Source: an uncultured Clostridia bacterium (GTDB lineage: Bacteria; Bacillota; Clostridia; Christensenellales; Aristaeellaceae). From it: a stretch of DNA of 8,620 bases. Each line of letters begins with the position of its first letter. The stretch's first letter is position 1. Positions 1 to 6,449 of the stretch are shown here, one piece after another. The notes beneath the pieces are model-generated. The model had not been told where the DNA came from and did no database searches. It saw nothing but the letters and a program-made list of their open reading frames with translations. Location of the stretch: contig CAMJXZ010000129.1 of NCBI GenBank assembly GCA_946409855.1, positions 1 to 8,620 of the forward strand, given 5' to 3'. Position numbers and translations under genes: made by a program.

Positions 1-41
1 CTGCAGGATCAGCTTTATGTCCGTTTCAATCAGTACTGACC

Positions 42-70
42 ATGAAAAAAACTTTCAGAAATTTTGTAAT
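42..70 (+). promoter_or_regulatory. Candidate sigma-70-type promoter
   Basis: ATGAAA (42-47) matches the -35 consensus at 4 of 6 positions, and TGTAAT (65-70) matches the -10 consensus at 5 of 6. They are 17 bases apart, the ideal spacing. The pair sits in the most AT-rich part of the window and would start transcription near base 77, giving a leader of roughly 128 bases before the first gene. Matches of this quality are common by chance in AT-rich DNA, so this is a candidate only. Confidence 0.3.
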
Positions 71-151
71 CTTTTGCTGCCACTTACCCGGATACATGCG
101 TATCAATTGGTGAATAGGAAGACTTGCGGTGCACCAAGTTTACCTGCTTCC

Positions 152-175
152 CGGATCAGCCCCGGCGCTGATCTG
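152..175 (+). promoter_or_regulatory. Leader hairpin before the first ribosome binding site
   Basis: GATCAGC (154-160) and GCTGATC (167-173) are perfect reverse complements around a six-base loop. A G-U pair (153/174) and a C-G pair (152/175) extend the stem to nine. No T-run follows, so it is not an intrinsic terminator. It lies 12 bases upstream of the Shine-Dalgarno site and could affect translation or mRNA stability. No known riboswitch class is recognised. Confidence 0.35.
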
Positions 176-187
176 ATTCACCATGCG

Positions 188-195
188 AAAAGGAG
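188..195 (+). promoter_or_regulatory. Shine-Dalgarno site deciding the first gene's start
   Basis: AAAAGGAG at 188-195 is a strong ribosome binding site. An in-frame ATG at 196 directly abuts it and so cannot be used efficiently. The next in-frame ATG, at 205, lies nine bases away, which is the usual distance. The start is therefore placed at 205, three codons shorter than the longest open frame. Confidence 0.75.
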
Positions 196-204
196 ATGAT
201 ACAC

Positions 205-1398
205 ATGTCAAACGGGTTGAACCGTCGCCTGCCTTTGAATTCTCCTGAATCCCACGAGGAGGAACAGGTATACGTCTTTTCAGACGGCGACGAAATGCTC
301 CGCAAATTGCCGATGAATACCTTTCTGTATTCAAGCAAGGAAAACACGAGGCACAGGATGGCTATTATTACCGAATTCCACATAGAAGACCAGGAAAACT
401 GGGACAGCAATGTCCGCTCTTTTCCGGATTATGACGTCTTCTATCTGTCCGGGTATTCCAGGGCGTTCATGCTGGAAAACCCGCAATACGGCGTCCCTGT
501 GCTGCTGGTGTATTCCTATGAAAACGACCGCGCGATGAACGTCGTTTTCAAACGGGATATTTCTCTGGACCCGCACCTGCAGGGGAAAATCAGGCCAGGG
601 CAGTACTTTGACCTGATCACTCCCTACGGATACGGCGGATTTTTCGGCAATATCTCCGACTGGCGCCGTTTCAACGAAGTTTATGCCGCTTACTGCAGCA
701 GCCAGCATTACATCTGTGAGTTTGTCCGCTTCAGCCTGTTTACGGACTACCATCAGCATTACGCGGGCGAGGTGGAAGCCAGAACCCACAACGTGGTCCG
801 CTCGCTGACCATGCCGCTGGATGAGATGTGGATGGATTTCAGGCAGAAAGTGCGCAAAAACGTAAAAAAGGCCCAGTCCAATCAGCTGGAAATCCTCATC
901 GAATCCGGCACCGATCACCTGAATGACTTCCTGAAAATCTACTACGTCACCATGACCCGCTCTGAAGCGAATAAGAGCTACTATTTCTCGAAGGACTTCT
1001 TCCGTACGCTGGCCGGCATGAAGGATAACATCATGTTCTTTTACACCCTGTATGAGGGCAGGATCATTTCAGCCGAGCTGGTGCTGTACGGCACGGAAAA
1101 CTGCTATTCCTTCCTGGGCGGCACGGACGACAATTACTTCCATCTCCGCCCGAATGATTTCCTCAAATACGAGATCATCAAATGGGCGAAAGAAAAAGGG
1201 CTGAAGAACTTTGTGCTGGGCGGCGGCTACGGTTCGGACGACGGCATCTTCCAGTACAAGCAGGCGCTGGCGCCGCACGGCGTGGTGGACTTCTTCATCG
1301 GAAGGAACATTTTCAAACAGGACATTTATGATCAACTGGTAAAACTCAGCGGCGTTGATGCCGGCAATACAACATTTTTCCCGGTCTACAGGAGTTAA
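205..1398 (+). CDS. FemAB/GNAT-fold peptidoglycan-bridge-type acyltransferase
   Basis: The 397-residue product resembles the FemAB-like (lipid II:glycine glycyltransferase) branch of the GNAT superfamily. These proteins add amino acids from aminoacyl-tRNA, or acyl groups, to cell-wall precursors and surface glycans on the cytoplasmic side of the membrane. The C-terminal half carries the familiar features: a basic segment FRQKVRKNVKKA (from residue 212), a GNAT-like strand pair in which the chain reads MFFYTLYEGRIISAELVLYG, and the closing GGGYGSDDGIFQYKQ block (about residues 339-353) typical of this family. No signal peptide or membrane helix is visible. Length fits the family (about 350-420). 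It precedes the LicD pair by 220 bases and probably acts on the same surface polymer or its peptide or amine substituent. The acceptor and donor cannot be read from sequence. A simple CoA-dependent N-acyltransferase is the main alternative. Confidence 0.7.
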   Translation: MSNGLNRRLPLNSPESHEEEQVYVFSDGDEMLRKLPMNTFLYSSKENTRHRMAIITEFHIEDQENWDSNVRSFPDYDVFYLSGYSRAFMLENPQYGVPVLLVYSYENDRAMNVVFKRDISLDPHLQGKIRPGQYFDLITPYGYGGFFGNISDWRRFNEVYAAYCSSQHYICEFVRFSLFTDYHQHYAGEVEARTHNVVRSLTMPLDEMWMDFRQKVRKNVKKAQSNQLEILIESGTDHLNDFLKIYYVTMTRSEANKSYYFSKDFFRTLAGMKDNIMFFYTLYEGRIISAELVLYGTENCYSFLGGTDDNYFHLRPNDFLKYEIIKWAKEKGLKNFVLGGGYGSDDGIFQYKQALAPHGVVDFFIGRNIFKQDIYDQLVKLSGVDAGNTTFFPVYRS

Positions 1399-1618
1399 GG
1401 TGGATGGGCGCCCCAATCTGTCCCGTACGTCCGTCCTCCTTTCCCCTGCCCCGCCGGGTCACTGCGCTCCTTGTTCTATTCAAACTGGGAGCGCCTGTGC
1501 TGTTTATGAATACCGTACGGCAGTCGGGCAGATGGAACCGAAGCATCCCTGAAAGGACGGCGGGTGGCTGATCAGTAGTCCATCCCCCATCACCCGCAAC
1601 AGACAAAAGAGGTTAGCT
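1399..1618. other. Gap of 220 bases between the acyltransferase and first licD
   Basis: This is the longest non-coding stretch between genes in the window. It has no convincing reading frame and is C-rich on the plus strand around 1434-1460. It contains the perfect palindrome GGGCGCCC (1406-1413) and a stem-loop near its right end. No T-tract terminator and no clear -35/-10 pair were found. The ribosome binding site for the next gene (AAGAGG, 1607-1612) closes the region. Either a separate promoter for the operon lies here, or the region is the remnant of a lost gene. Confidence 0.5.
1560..1597 (+). repeat. Inverted repeat, possible stem-loop
   Basis: GCGGGTG (1560-1566) pairs perfectly with CACCCGC (1591-1597) across a 24-base loop. 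No run of T follows on the plus strand, so it does not look like an intrinsic terminator. It ends about ten bases before the ribosome binding site of the first licD gene and might influence translation or mark an mRNA processing point. The loop is long, so folding strength is uncertain. Confidence 0.3.
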
Positions 1619-2485
1619 ATGCAGACATCAGACGCCAAAGAGATTGTTCAGAAAATGCAGAAAATCGTGTACGGCATTCTCTGCGATATTGATGATTTCT
1701 GCAAGGAAAGAAACATCCAGTACTATCTCTCCGGGGGCACAGCCCTGGGCGCCGTCCGGCATCACGGGTTCATCCCCTGGGATGACGACGCCGATATCAT
1801 GCTCCCCCGGAAGGAATACGACCGCTTCATCCGCGAGTTTACGGAAGCTTATTCAGGCAAATACGGGATCGGCGAAATTACGGTCGACCCGGAATGGAAC
1901 TTCCAGTACGCCAGGATCTGGGACCTGCATTCCAGGGTGATTTCCGAAAACCTGGGCTGGATGGACGTAGGCATTGCCATCGATGTGTTTCCGATTGACG
2001 GGCTGCCGGAAAACGGGCTGGTACGGAAGATCTATTACGGCCGCATCCGGCTGCTCAGCTTTCTGGCGAACACCTGCATCAAAAAGAAATTCATGGATGC
2101 GGAAAAACTGCGTTTCCTCAAAACGCTGATCCAGGCCGCGGTCAAGCCTTTCGGCGCCCGTTTTTTCGTCAAAAAAATGGACCGGCTGGCGCGTAAGTAT
2201 GATTTTGACAAATGCCGCCTCGTTGGTGTCAGCCTCGCCGCGCATTACGGTTCCAGGGAAACCATTCCGCGTACTCATATGGAAACGGCGGTATATGTCC
2301 CGTTCGTGGACAGGGAACTCCCTGTGCCCGCGGGATATGACGTGTACCTTTCCAACCTGTACGGCGATTATATGACCATCCCCAAGGACGCCCAGGAAAA
2401 CGGTTACAGCCATCTGGATCACTGGACCGTGATCTTCGGCGATGAGGAATCAAGCGCTGCGGCCCCGTCCGCAGCGGAAAACTGA
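1619..2485 (+). CDS. licD: LicD family phosphotransferase (first of tandem pair)
   Basis: The 288-residue product belongs to the LicD family. Its members transfer phosphocholine or another phospho-alcohol from a CDP- or CMP-activated donor to a glycan acceptor in the cytoplasm. The signature is complete: SGGT (residues 38-41), GAVRH (44-48) and FIPWDDDADIML (51-62), whose aspartates bind the metal and nucleotide in related nucleotidyltransferase folds. An IDVFPIDG segment (D122, D127) and the late LYGDYM motif are also typical. No signal peptide or membrane span is seen. The start at 1619 has AAGAGG six bases upstream. The next gene is a second LicD 15 bases away, then a cytidylyltransferase. 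The substrate is unknown: phosphocholine is the founding example, but no choline uptake or kinase gene is present, so a polyol phosphate or phosphonate donor from this locus is more likely. Confidence 0.9.
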   Translation: MQTSDAKEIVQKMQKIVYGILCDIDDFCKERNIQYYLSGGTALGAVRHHGFIPWDDDADIMLPRKEYDRFIREFTEAYSGKYGIGEITVDPEWNFQYARIWDLHSRVISENLGWMDVGIAIDVFPIDGLPENGLVRKIYYGRIRLLSFLANTCIKKKFMDAEKLRFLKTLIQAAVKPFGARFFVKKMDRLARKYDFDKCRLVGVSLAAHYGSRETIPRTHMETAVYVPFVDRELPVPAGYDVYLSNLYGDYMTIPKDAQENGYSHLDHWTVIFGDEESSAAAPSAAEN

Positions 2486-2500
2486 GGAGCTGCTGCTGTT

Positions 2501-3256
2501 ATGGAAGAGTTGTCCAGGCAATACGGAACGGAGAAACGCCAGCAGGAACTGCTGGATATTCTGAAAGACGTCGATGTCATATTCCGGCAGAATCACATCG
2601 TTTACAGCCTCAGCGGGGGCTCGCTGATCGGGGCGCTCCGGCATCAGGGGTTTATCCCGTGGGATGACGACGTGGACATCATGCTGGACCGCGCTGATTT
2701 TGACCGCGCATGCGCGCTGATGTCGGAAGACCGGCCGGATTGCGTCTATGGTCTGCGCCGGGAACACTGGGTCTACCGCATCCACCGGAAAGACAGCCGG
2801 GATCCGGATGACGCGGCTATCGATCTGTTTGCGGTCGATCACTGTCCCGATTCCGCTTTGATGCGGAAGCTCAAAGTGTTTCTGATCAAAACGCTGCAGG
2901 GGATGCTCAAGCCTGTGGTCCGTGAAGAAGGAAAGTCTTTCCTTTACAGGCTGTGTCTCCGCGTCACCCATATCATGGGCCTCCCTTTTTCTTCTGAAAC
3001 CAAATTCCGCTGGTATGACGCCGTATCCCGGATCGGCAATAAAAAGCCGACCCAGTACGTCGGCATCTACGATGACCCTTTCAAGAATCTCCATTTGCGC
3101 TATGTCAGCACCCTGATGGACCGGGTCGAGCCGCATGTGTTTGAAGATACCGAACTGCCCATCACCGCGGAATACGACAATTATCTCACCACGCAGTTTG
3201 GCGATTACATGACGCCCCCGCCTGAAGCGGAACGGGTATCCCCCCACAACATCTGA
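2501..3256 (+). CDS. licD: LicD family phosphotransferase (second of tandem pair)
   Basis: This 251-residue protein is a second, shorter LicD paralogue. The core motifs fall at exactly the same residue numbers as in the upstream copy: SGGS (38-41), GALRH (44-48) and FIPWDDDVDIML (51-62). IDLFAVD follows (D108, D113), and QFGDYMTPP lies near the C-terminus. The sequences outside these motifs differ clearly, so this is an old duplication or independent recruitment rather than a recent copy. GAGGAG at 2484-2489 overlaps the previous stop codon and serves as the ribosome binding site. The IspD-like gene begins 12 bases after its stop. It should transfer a CDP- or CMP-linked phospho-group to a surface glycan. 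The acceptor and donor presumably differ from those of its neighbour, but nothing in the sequence assigns them. Confidence 0.9.
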   Translation: MEELSRQYGTEKRQQELLDILKDVDVIFRQNHIVYSLSGGSLIGALRHQGFIPWDDDVDIMLDRADFDRACALMSEDRPDCVYGLRREHWVYRIHRKDSRDPDDAAIDLFAVDHCPDSALMRKLKVFLIKTLQGMLKPVVREEGKSFLYRLCLRVTHIMGLPFSSETKFRWYDAVSRIGNKKPTQYVGIYDDPFKNLHLRYVSTLMDRVEPHVFEDTELPITAEYDNYLTTQFGDYMTPPPEAERVSPHNI

Positions 3257-3268
3257 CGGAGTAAATCG

Positions 3269-3985
3269 ATGGCTAATATCGCGCTCATCATCGCCGGCGG
3301 TTCCGGCAACCGTATGCGCCAGGATATCCCCAAGCAATTCATCACAGTCAATGAACGGCCGGTCATCGTCTACACACTGGAAGCATTTGAGCAGCATCCT
3401 GAAATTGACGCGATCGCCGTCGTCTGCATTGAGGGCTGGGAACAGGTGCTTTGGGCCTATGCCAGGCAGTTCAACATCAACAAGCTCAAAACGGTCGTCC
3501 CCGGCGGGCAAAATGGACAGGGCTCCATCCGCAACGGGGTATTTGCATTGGAAAAGCAGTTTCAGCCCGACGATATCGTGCTGATCCACGACGCTATCCG
3601 GCCGATGGTTTCCGCGGAGATCATTTCCGATAATATCCGGGTGGCGCGGAAATACGGAAACGCCATCACGGTTATCCCCTGCGCGGAAGCGATGCTGGAG
3701 ACCGACGACGGCATCATCTCCACCGGCAGTTATCCAAGAGACCGACTCAAACGCACGCAGACGCCCCAGGCATTCTACCTGCGCGACATCTGCGGCCTGC
3801 ATCGAAGAGCCCTGGAAGCGGGCATTACCAATTCCATCGCTTCCTGCACCCTGAAAATCGAAATGGGCGAACAGGTCTTTTTTTCCACAGGCTCCGAAAA
3901 GAATATCAAGCTGACCACGGTCGAGGACATCGACATCTTCAAGGCGCTGCTGGCGGCAAAACGTTCGGACTGGCTGAAGGACTGA
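3269..3985 (+). CDS. IspD/TarI family cytidylyltransferase
   Basis: The 238-residue protein carries the whole signature of the IspD/TarI family, which joins CTP to a sugar-alcohol phosphate (methylerythritol 4-phosphate for IspD, ribitol 5-phosphate for TarI), releasing pyrophosphate. Visible motifs are AGGSGNRM (9-16) and PKQF (21-24) for nucleotide binding, IHDAIRP (106-112) with the metal-binding aspartate, PRDRLKRTQTPQAF (156-169), and KLTTVED (214-220). Length is normal (about 230-240). The location after two LicD genes argues for a TarI-like role in making a CDP-polyol donor rather than isoprenoid synthesis. The same logic appears in animals, where ISPD makes CDP-ribitol for the LicD-related fukutin and FKRP. 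TarJ, the usual ribulose-5-phosphate reductase partner, is not visible here. An extended SDR follows instead. Its start has ACGGAG seven bases upstream. Confidence 0.85.
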   Translation: MANIALIIAGGSGNRMRQDIPKQFITVNERPVIVYTLEAFEQHPEIDAIAVVCIEGWEQVLWAYARQFNINKLKTVVPGGQNGQGSIRNGVFALEKQFQPDDIVLIHDAIRPMVSAEIISDNIRVARKYGNAITVIPCAEAMLETDDGIISTGSYPRDRLKRTQTPQAFYLRDICGLHRRALEAGITNSIASCTLKIEMGEQVFFSTGSEKNIKLTTVEDIDIFKALLAAKRSDWLKD

Positions 3986-3990
3986 GGAAC

Positions 3991-5073
3991 ATGCGGATTT
4001 ATGAATGCAGGCAGTGGCTGGAAGCGCTGGATGAAGTGATCGGCGTTTGTCCGTCTCTTTCGCGTTTATCCCAAAAAACCATCCTGATCACCGGCGCCAC
4101 GGGCCTTGTCTGCTCCCCCGTCGTGGATCTGCTGATGCGGTATAACGATACGCATTCGGCCGGCATCCGGATCCTGATCGCGGGACGCGATCCAAAGAAG
4201 GTCATGGACCGCTTCGGCGTGATCTCCGGGAACGGATCTGTTCGCTTTGTCCCGTTTGACGCCGCCAGGCAGGAGCAGCCGCTTTGCCTGTCCTGCGATT
4301 ATATCATTCACGGCGCCAGCAACTCGTCGCCGGACATGATCGTCCGGGAACCGGTGGAGACGATGCTCAGCAACATCCTGGGGCTCAAAACCCTTTTGGA
4401 CTGCGCCCGGCGCTGCGGTGCCGCGCGGCTTTTGTATGTTTCCAGTTCGGAGGTATACGGCCAGAAAGAAACAAGCAAGCCCTACAGCGAGGATCAGTAC
4501 GGATATATCGATCTGCTGAATCCGAGGAGCTCCTATTCCATGGGCAAGCGCGCGGCGGAAACGCTCTGCGCCAGCTACGAAGCCGAGTACGGAGTCAAAT
4601 CCGTGATCGTCCGTCCCGGTCATATCTACGGGCCGACCGCCTCCCTGTCGGACCGGCACGTTGCTTCCGTCTGGGCCTGTGCGGCTGCCCGCGGCGAAGA
4701 CCTCGTGATGAAAAGCGACGGCGCGCAGATCAGGAGCTACTGCCATTGTCTGGACTGCGCGTCGGCCATCCTGACGGTCCTGCTCTGCGGGGAAAGCGGC
4801 TGCGCATACAACATTTCCAATCCGGATTCTGTCATCAGCATCCGGCAGATGGCGGAATACCTGAGCCGGGCCGGCGGTGTGCGGCTTGAGATACAGGCGC
4901 CGTCTCAGGATGAAAAAAAAGCCTTCAACCCCATGATGAATTCTTCCCTGGAAAGCGGGAAGCTGCAATCGCTGGGCTGGACCTGCCGCTTCGGCGCGGA
5001 GCGCGGCTTCACGGATACGCTCGCCGTATTGAAAGAAATGCTCCGGGACGAATCGCCGGCCAGCCCCGTTTAA
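3991..5073 (+). CDS. Extended SDR, NAD-dependent epimerase/dehydratase
   Basis: The 360-residue product is an extended short-chain dehydrogenase of the nucleotide-sugar epimerase/dehydratase/decarboxylase type. A roughly 28-residue N-terminal extension precedes the Rossmann strand KTILITGATGLVCS. Catalytic residues are visible as SSSEVYG (151-157) and Y182-S-M-G-K186. The dinucleotide loop reads GATGLVC where most relatives have GATGFIG, so the third glycine is cysteine C41. The gene starts five bases after the cytidylyltransferase stop, using AAGGA at 3977-3981 inside the end of that gene, so the two are probably translated together. The product could modify the sugar or polyol that the cytidylyltransferase activates, or make a nucleotide sugar for the repeat unit. 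UDP-glucuronate decarboxylase-like and dTDP-glucose dehydratase-like activities are both possible; the substrate is not readable. Confidence 0.8.
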   Translation: MRIYECRQWLEALDEVIGVCPSLSRLSQKTILITGATGLVCSPVVDLLMRYNDTHSAGIRILIAGRDPKKVMDRFGVISGNGSVRFVPFDAARQEQPLCLSCDYIIHGASNSSPDMIVREPVETMLSNILGLKTLLDCARRCGAARLLYVSSSEVYGQKETSKPYSEDQYGYIDLLNPRSSYSMGKRAAETLCASYEAEYGVKSVIVRPGHIYGPTASLSDRHVASVWACAAARGEDLVMKSDGAQIRSYCHCLDCASAILTVLLCGESGCAYNISNPDSVISIRQMAEYLSRAGGVRLEIQAPSQDEKKAFNPMMNSSLESGKLQSLGWTCRFGAERGFTDTLAVLKEMLRDESPASPV

Positions 5074-5107
5074 TCTTAAGAAAGGCGCACCAGAACAGGA
5101 TAACGCT

Positions 5108-6403
5108 ATGAAGACAGTATATACATGCTTTTGCACGGATGTGATCCACGAAGGCCATCTGAATATTATCCGCGAAGCGCAGAAGCTGGGCGAAGTGACG
5201 GTCGGCGTCCTTGCGGACGAAGCCAGCGTCCGCTATAACCGGTTTCCCGTAATCAGCCTGGAAGAAAGGATCAGCCTCGTCCGCGGCATTCCGGGCGTGG
5301 CCCATGTGGTCGTCCAGAACGACATCATGTACCATGAGGTTTTTGAAAAACTGCACCCGGATTATATCGTGCACGGGGACAACTGGTCGCTGCCCTCCAT
5401 GCAGGCGATCCGGAAAAACATCCTGCAGCTGATCGAACGATACGGCGGTCAGCTGGTCGAAATCCCCTATACCTACAGCGAACAGATCCAGCGGATCGAC
5501 CGGCAGATCACGGCAAAGCTGGCCATGCCGGAACTGCGCAGGGGACGTCTCAAAAAGCTATTGAACATGGTGCCCATCGTCAAGACCATTGAGGTGCACA
5601 GCGGCCTGACCGGGCTGATCGCCGAAAAAACGGTGGTTGCCAACGGGGAGGCGATCGACCAGTTCGACGCCATGTGGATATCCTCCCTCTGCGACAGCAC
5701 CGAAAAGGGAAAGCCGGACATTGAACTGGTCGATATGACCAGTCGTTTCCGCACCATCGAGGACGTGATGGAAGTCACGACCAAGCCCATCATTTTCGAC
5801 GGCGACACTGGCGGGCTGGCGGAACACTTCGTGTACACCGTGCGGAGCCTGGAGCGGATGGGCGTCAGCGCGGTCATCATCGAAGATAAAAAAGGGCTCA
5901 AGAAAAACAGCCTCTTCGGTACCGAGGTCGAGCAGACCCAGGCCGGCATTGAAGAATTCAGCGAAAAAATTCGAATGGGCAAAAAAGCCCAGCTGTCGGA
6001 CGATTTCATGATCATCGCCCGGATCGAAAGCCTGATCCTGGAAAAGGGCATGGAAGACGCGCTGAACCGGGCGCGGGCGTTTGTGGACGCCGGCGCCGAC
6101 GGCATCATGATTCACAGCAGAAAGAAAGACCCGGGCGAAATCCTGACATTCTGCGACCGCTTCCGGGAAACCGACCGGACGACGCCGCTGGTGGTGGTAC
6201 CCAGCTCCTTTAATTCCGTCACCGAAGATGAGCTTGCCTCCCATGGCGTCAACATCTGCATCTACGCAAATCAATTGCTTCGTGCCGCTTTCCCCGCCAT
6301 GGAAAACGCGGCAAAAAGCATCCTGATCCATCACCGCGCCCAGGAAATCGACAGCGAACTGATGCCGATCAAGCAGATCATCACCCTGATCGACGAGCTG
6401 TGA
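5108..6403 (+). CDS. pepM: Phosphoenolpyruvate mutase with N-terminal cytidylyltransferase-like domain
   Basis: The enzyme rearranges phosphoenolpyruvate into phosphonopyruvate, the carbon-phosphorus bond-forming step that opens phosphonate biosynthesis. The 431 residues split into two domains. Residues 1 to about 135 are a cytidylyltransferase-like fold with the catalytic HEGH motif at 14-17 and VHGDNW near the end. Residues from about 150 on form the PEP mutase barrel of the isocitrate lyase superfamily. The diagnostic mutase motif EDK-x5-NS is intact (E259, D260, K261, N267, S268), and FDGDTGG (D231, D233) supplies metal ligands. This separates it from methylisocitrate lyase and phosphonopyruvate hydrolase. 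The N-terminal domain lacks a clear ISTTxI-type second signature: the matching area reads PYTYSEQIQRI. AGGA (5097-5100) lies seven bases before the start. The equilibrium favours PEP, so a following step, usually phosphonopyruvate decarboxylase, must pull the reaction, and none is in view. Confidence 0.95.
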   Translation: MKTVYTCFCTDVIHEGHLNIIREAQKLGEVTVGVLADEASVRYNRFPVISLEERISLVRGIPGVAHVVVQNDIMYHEVFEKLHPDYIVHGDNWSLPSMQAIRKNILQLIERYGGQLVEIPYTYSEQIQRIDRQITAKLAMPELRRGRLKKLLNMVPIVKTIEVHSGLTGLIAEKTVVANGEAIDQFDAMWISSLCDSTEKGKPDIELVDMTSRFRTIEDVMEVTTKPIIFDGDTGGLAEHFVYTVRSLERMGVSAVIIEDKKGLKKNSLFGTEVEQTQAGIEEFSEKIRMGKKAQLSDDFMIIARIESLILEKGMEDALNRARAFVDAGADGIMIHSRKKDPGEILTFCDRFRETDRTTPLVVVPSSFNSVTEDELASHGVNICIYANQLLRAAFPAMENAAKSILIHHRAQEIDSELMPIKQIITLIDEL

Positions 6404-6449
6404 CCGGGCAGGGAACACACCCTCTCAGTACATTTTTACAGGAAAAACA

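Larger units (their letters stand above)
1..204. other. AT-rich leader upstream of the first gene
   Basis: Bases 1-120 are about 38% GC by direct count (46 of 120), clearly lower than the coding sequence that follows, which fits an intergenic control region. Frame 1 gives a 12-residue tail ending in a TGA at 37-39 (DQLYVRFNQY at its end), which could be the last codons of an upstream gene. All three forward frames are open at the left edge, so that reading is weak. No RNA gene is recognised here. Confidence 0.5.

Noticed and set aside
42..113. 23-codon forward frame starting MKKTFRNF, a possible leader peptide
   Set aside because: There is no Shine-Dalgarno sequence upstream, no run of regulatory codons, and no terminator/antiterminator pair that would suggest attenuation.
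17..199. 60-codon forward frame in the leader
   Set aside because: There is no ribosome binding site before its ATG, it overlaps the hairpin and the Shine-Dalgarno site of the next gene, and its translation resembles no family.
1619..3256. Recent tandem duplication of licD
   Set aside because: Motifs sit at the same residue numbers, but the sequence between them and the C-termini differ strongly, so the copies are not recent duplicates.
2450..3802. Long open frame on the minus strand (450 codons) across the second LicD and the cytidylyltransferase
   Set aside because: It lies opposite two genes with complete family motifs, shows no recognisable domain, and has the mirror-image composition expected opposite GC-biased codons.
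4066..5136. Open frame on the minus strand (356 codons) opposite the first SDR
   Set aside because: The plus strand encodes a clear extended SDR with catalytic residues; the antisense translation is low-complexity and has no family features.
6407..6440. Possible terminator between pepM and the phosphoesterase gene
   Set aside because: The only stem is AGGG/CCCT with four pairs, and the T-run is short and displaced from it. This is too weak to call termination.
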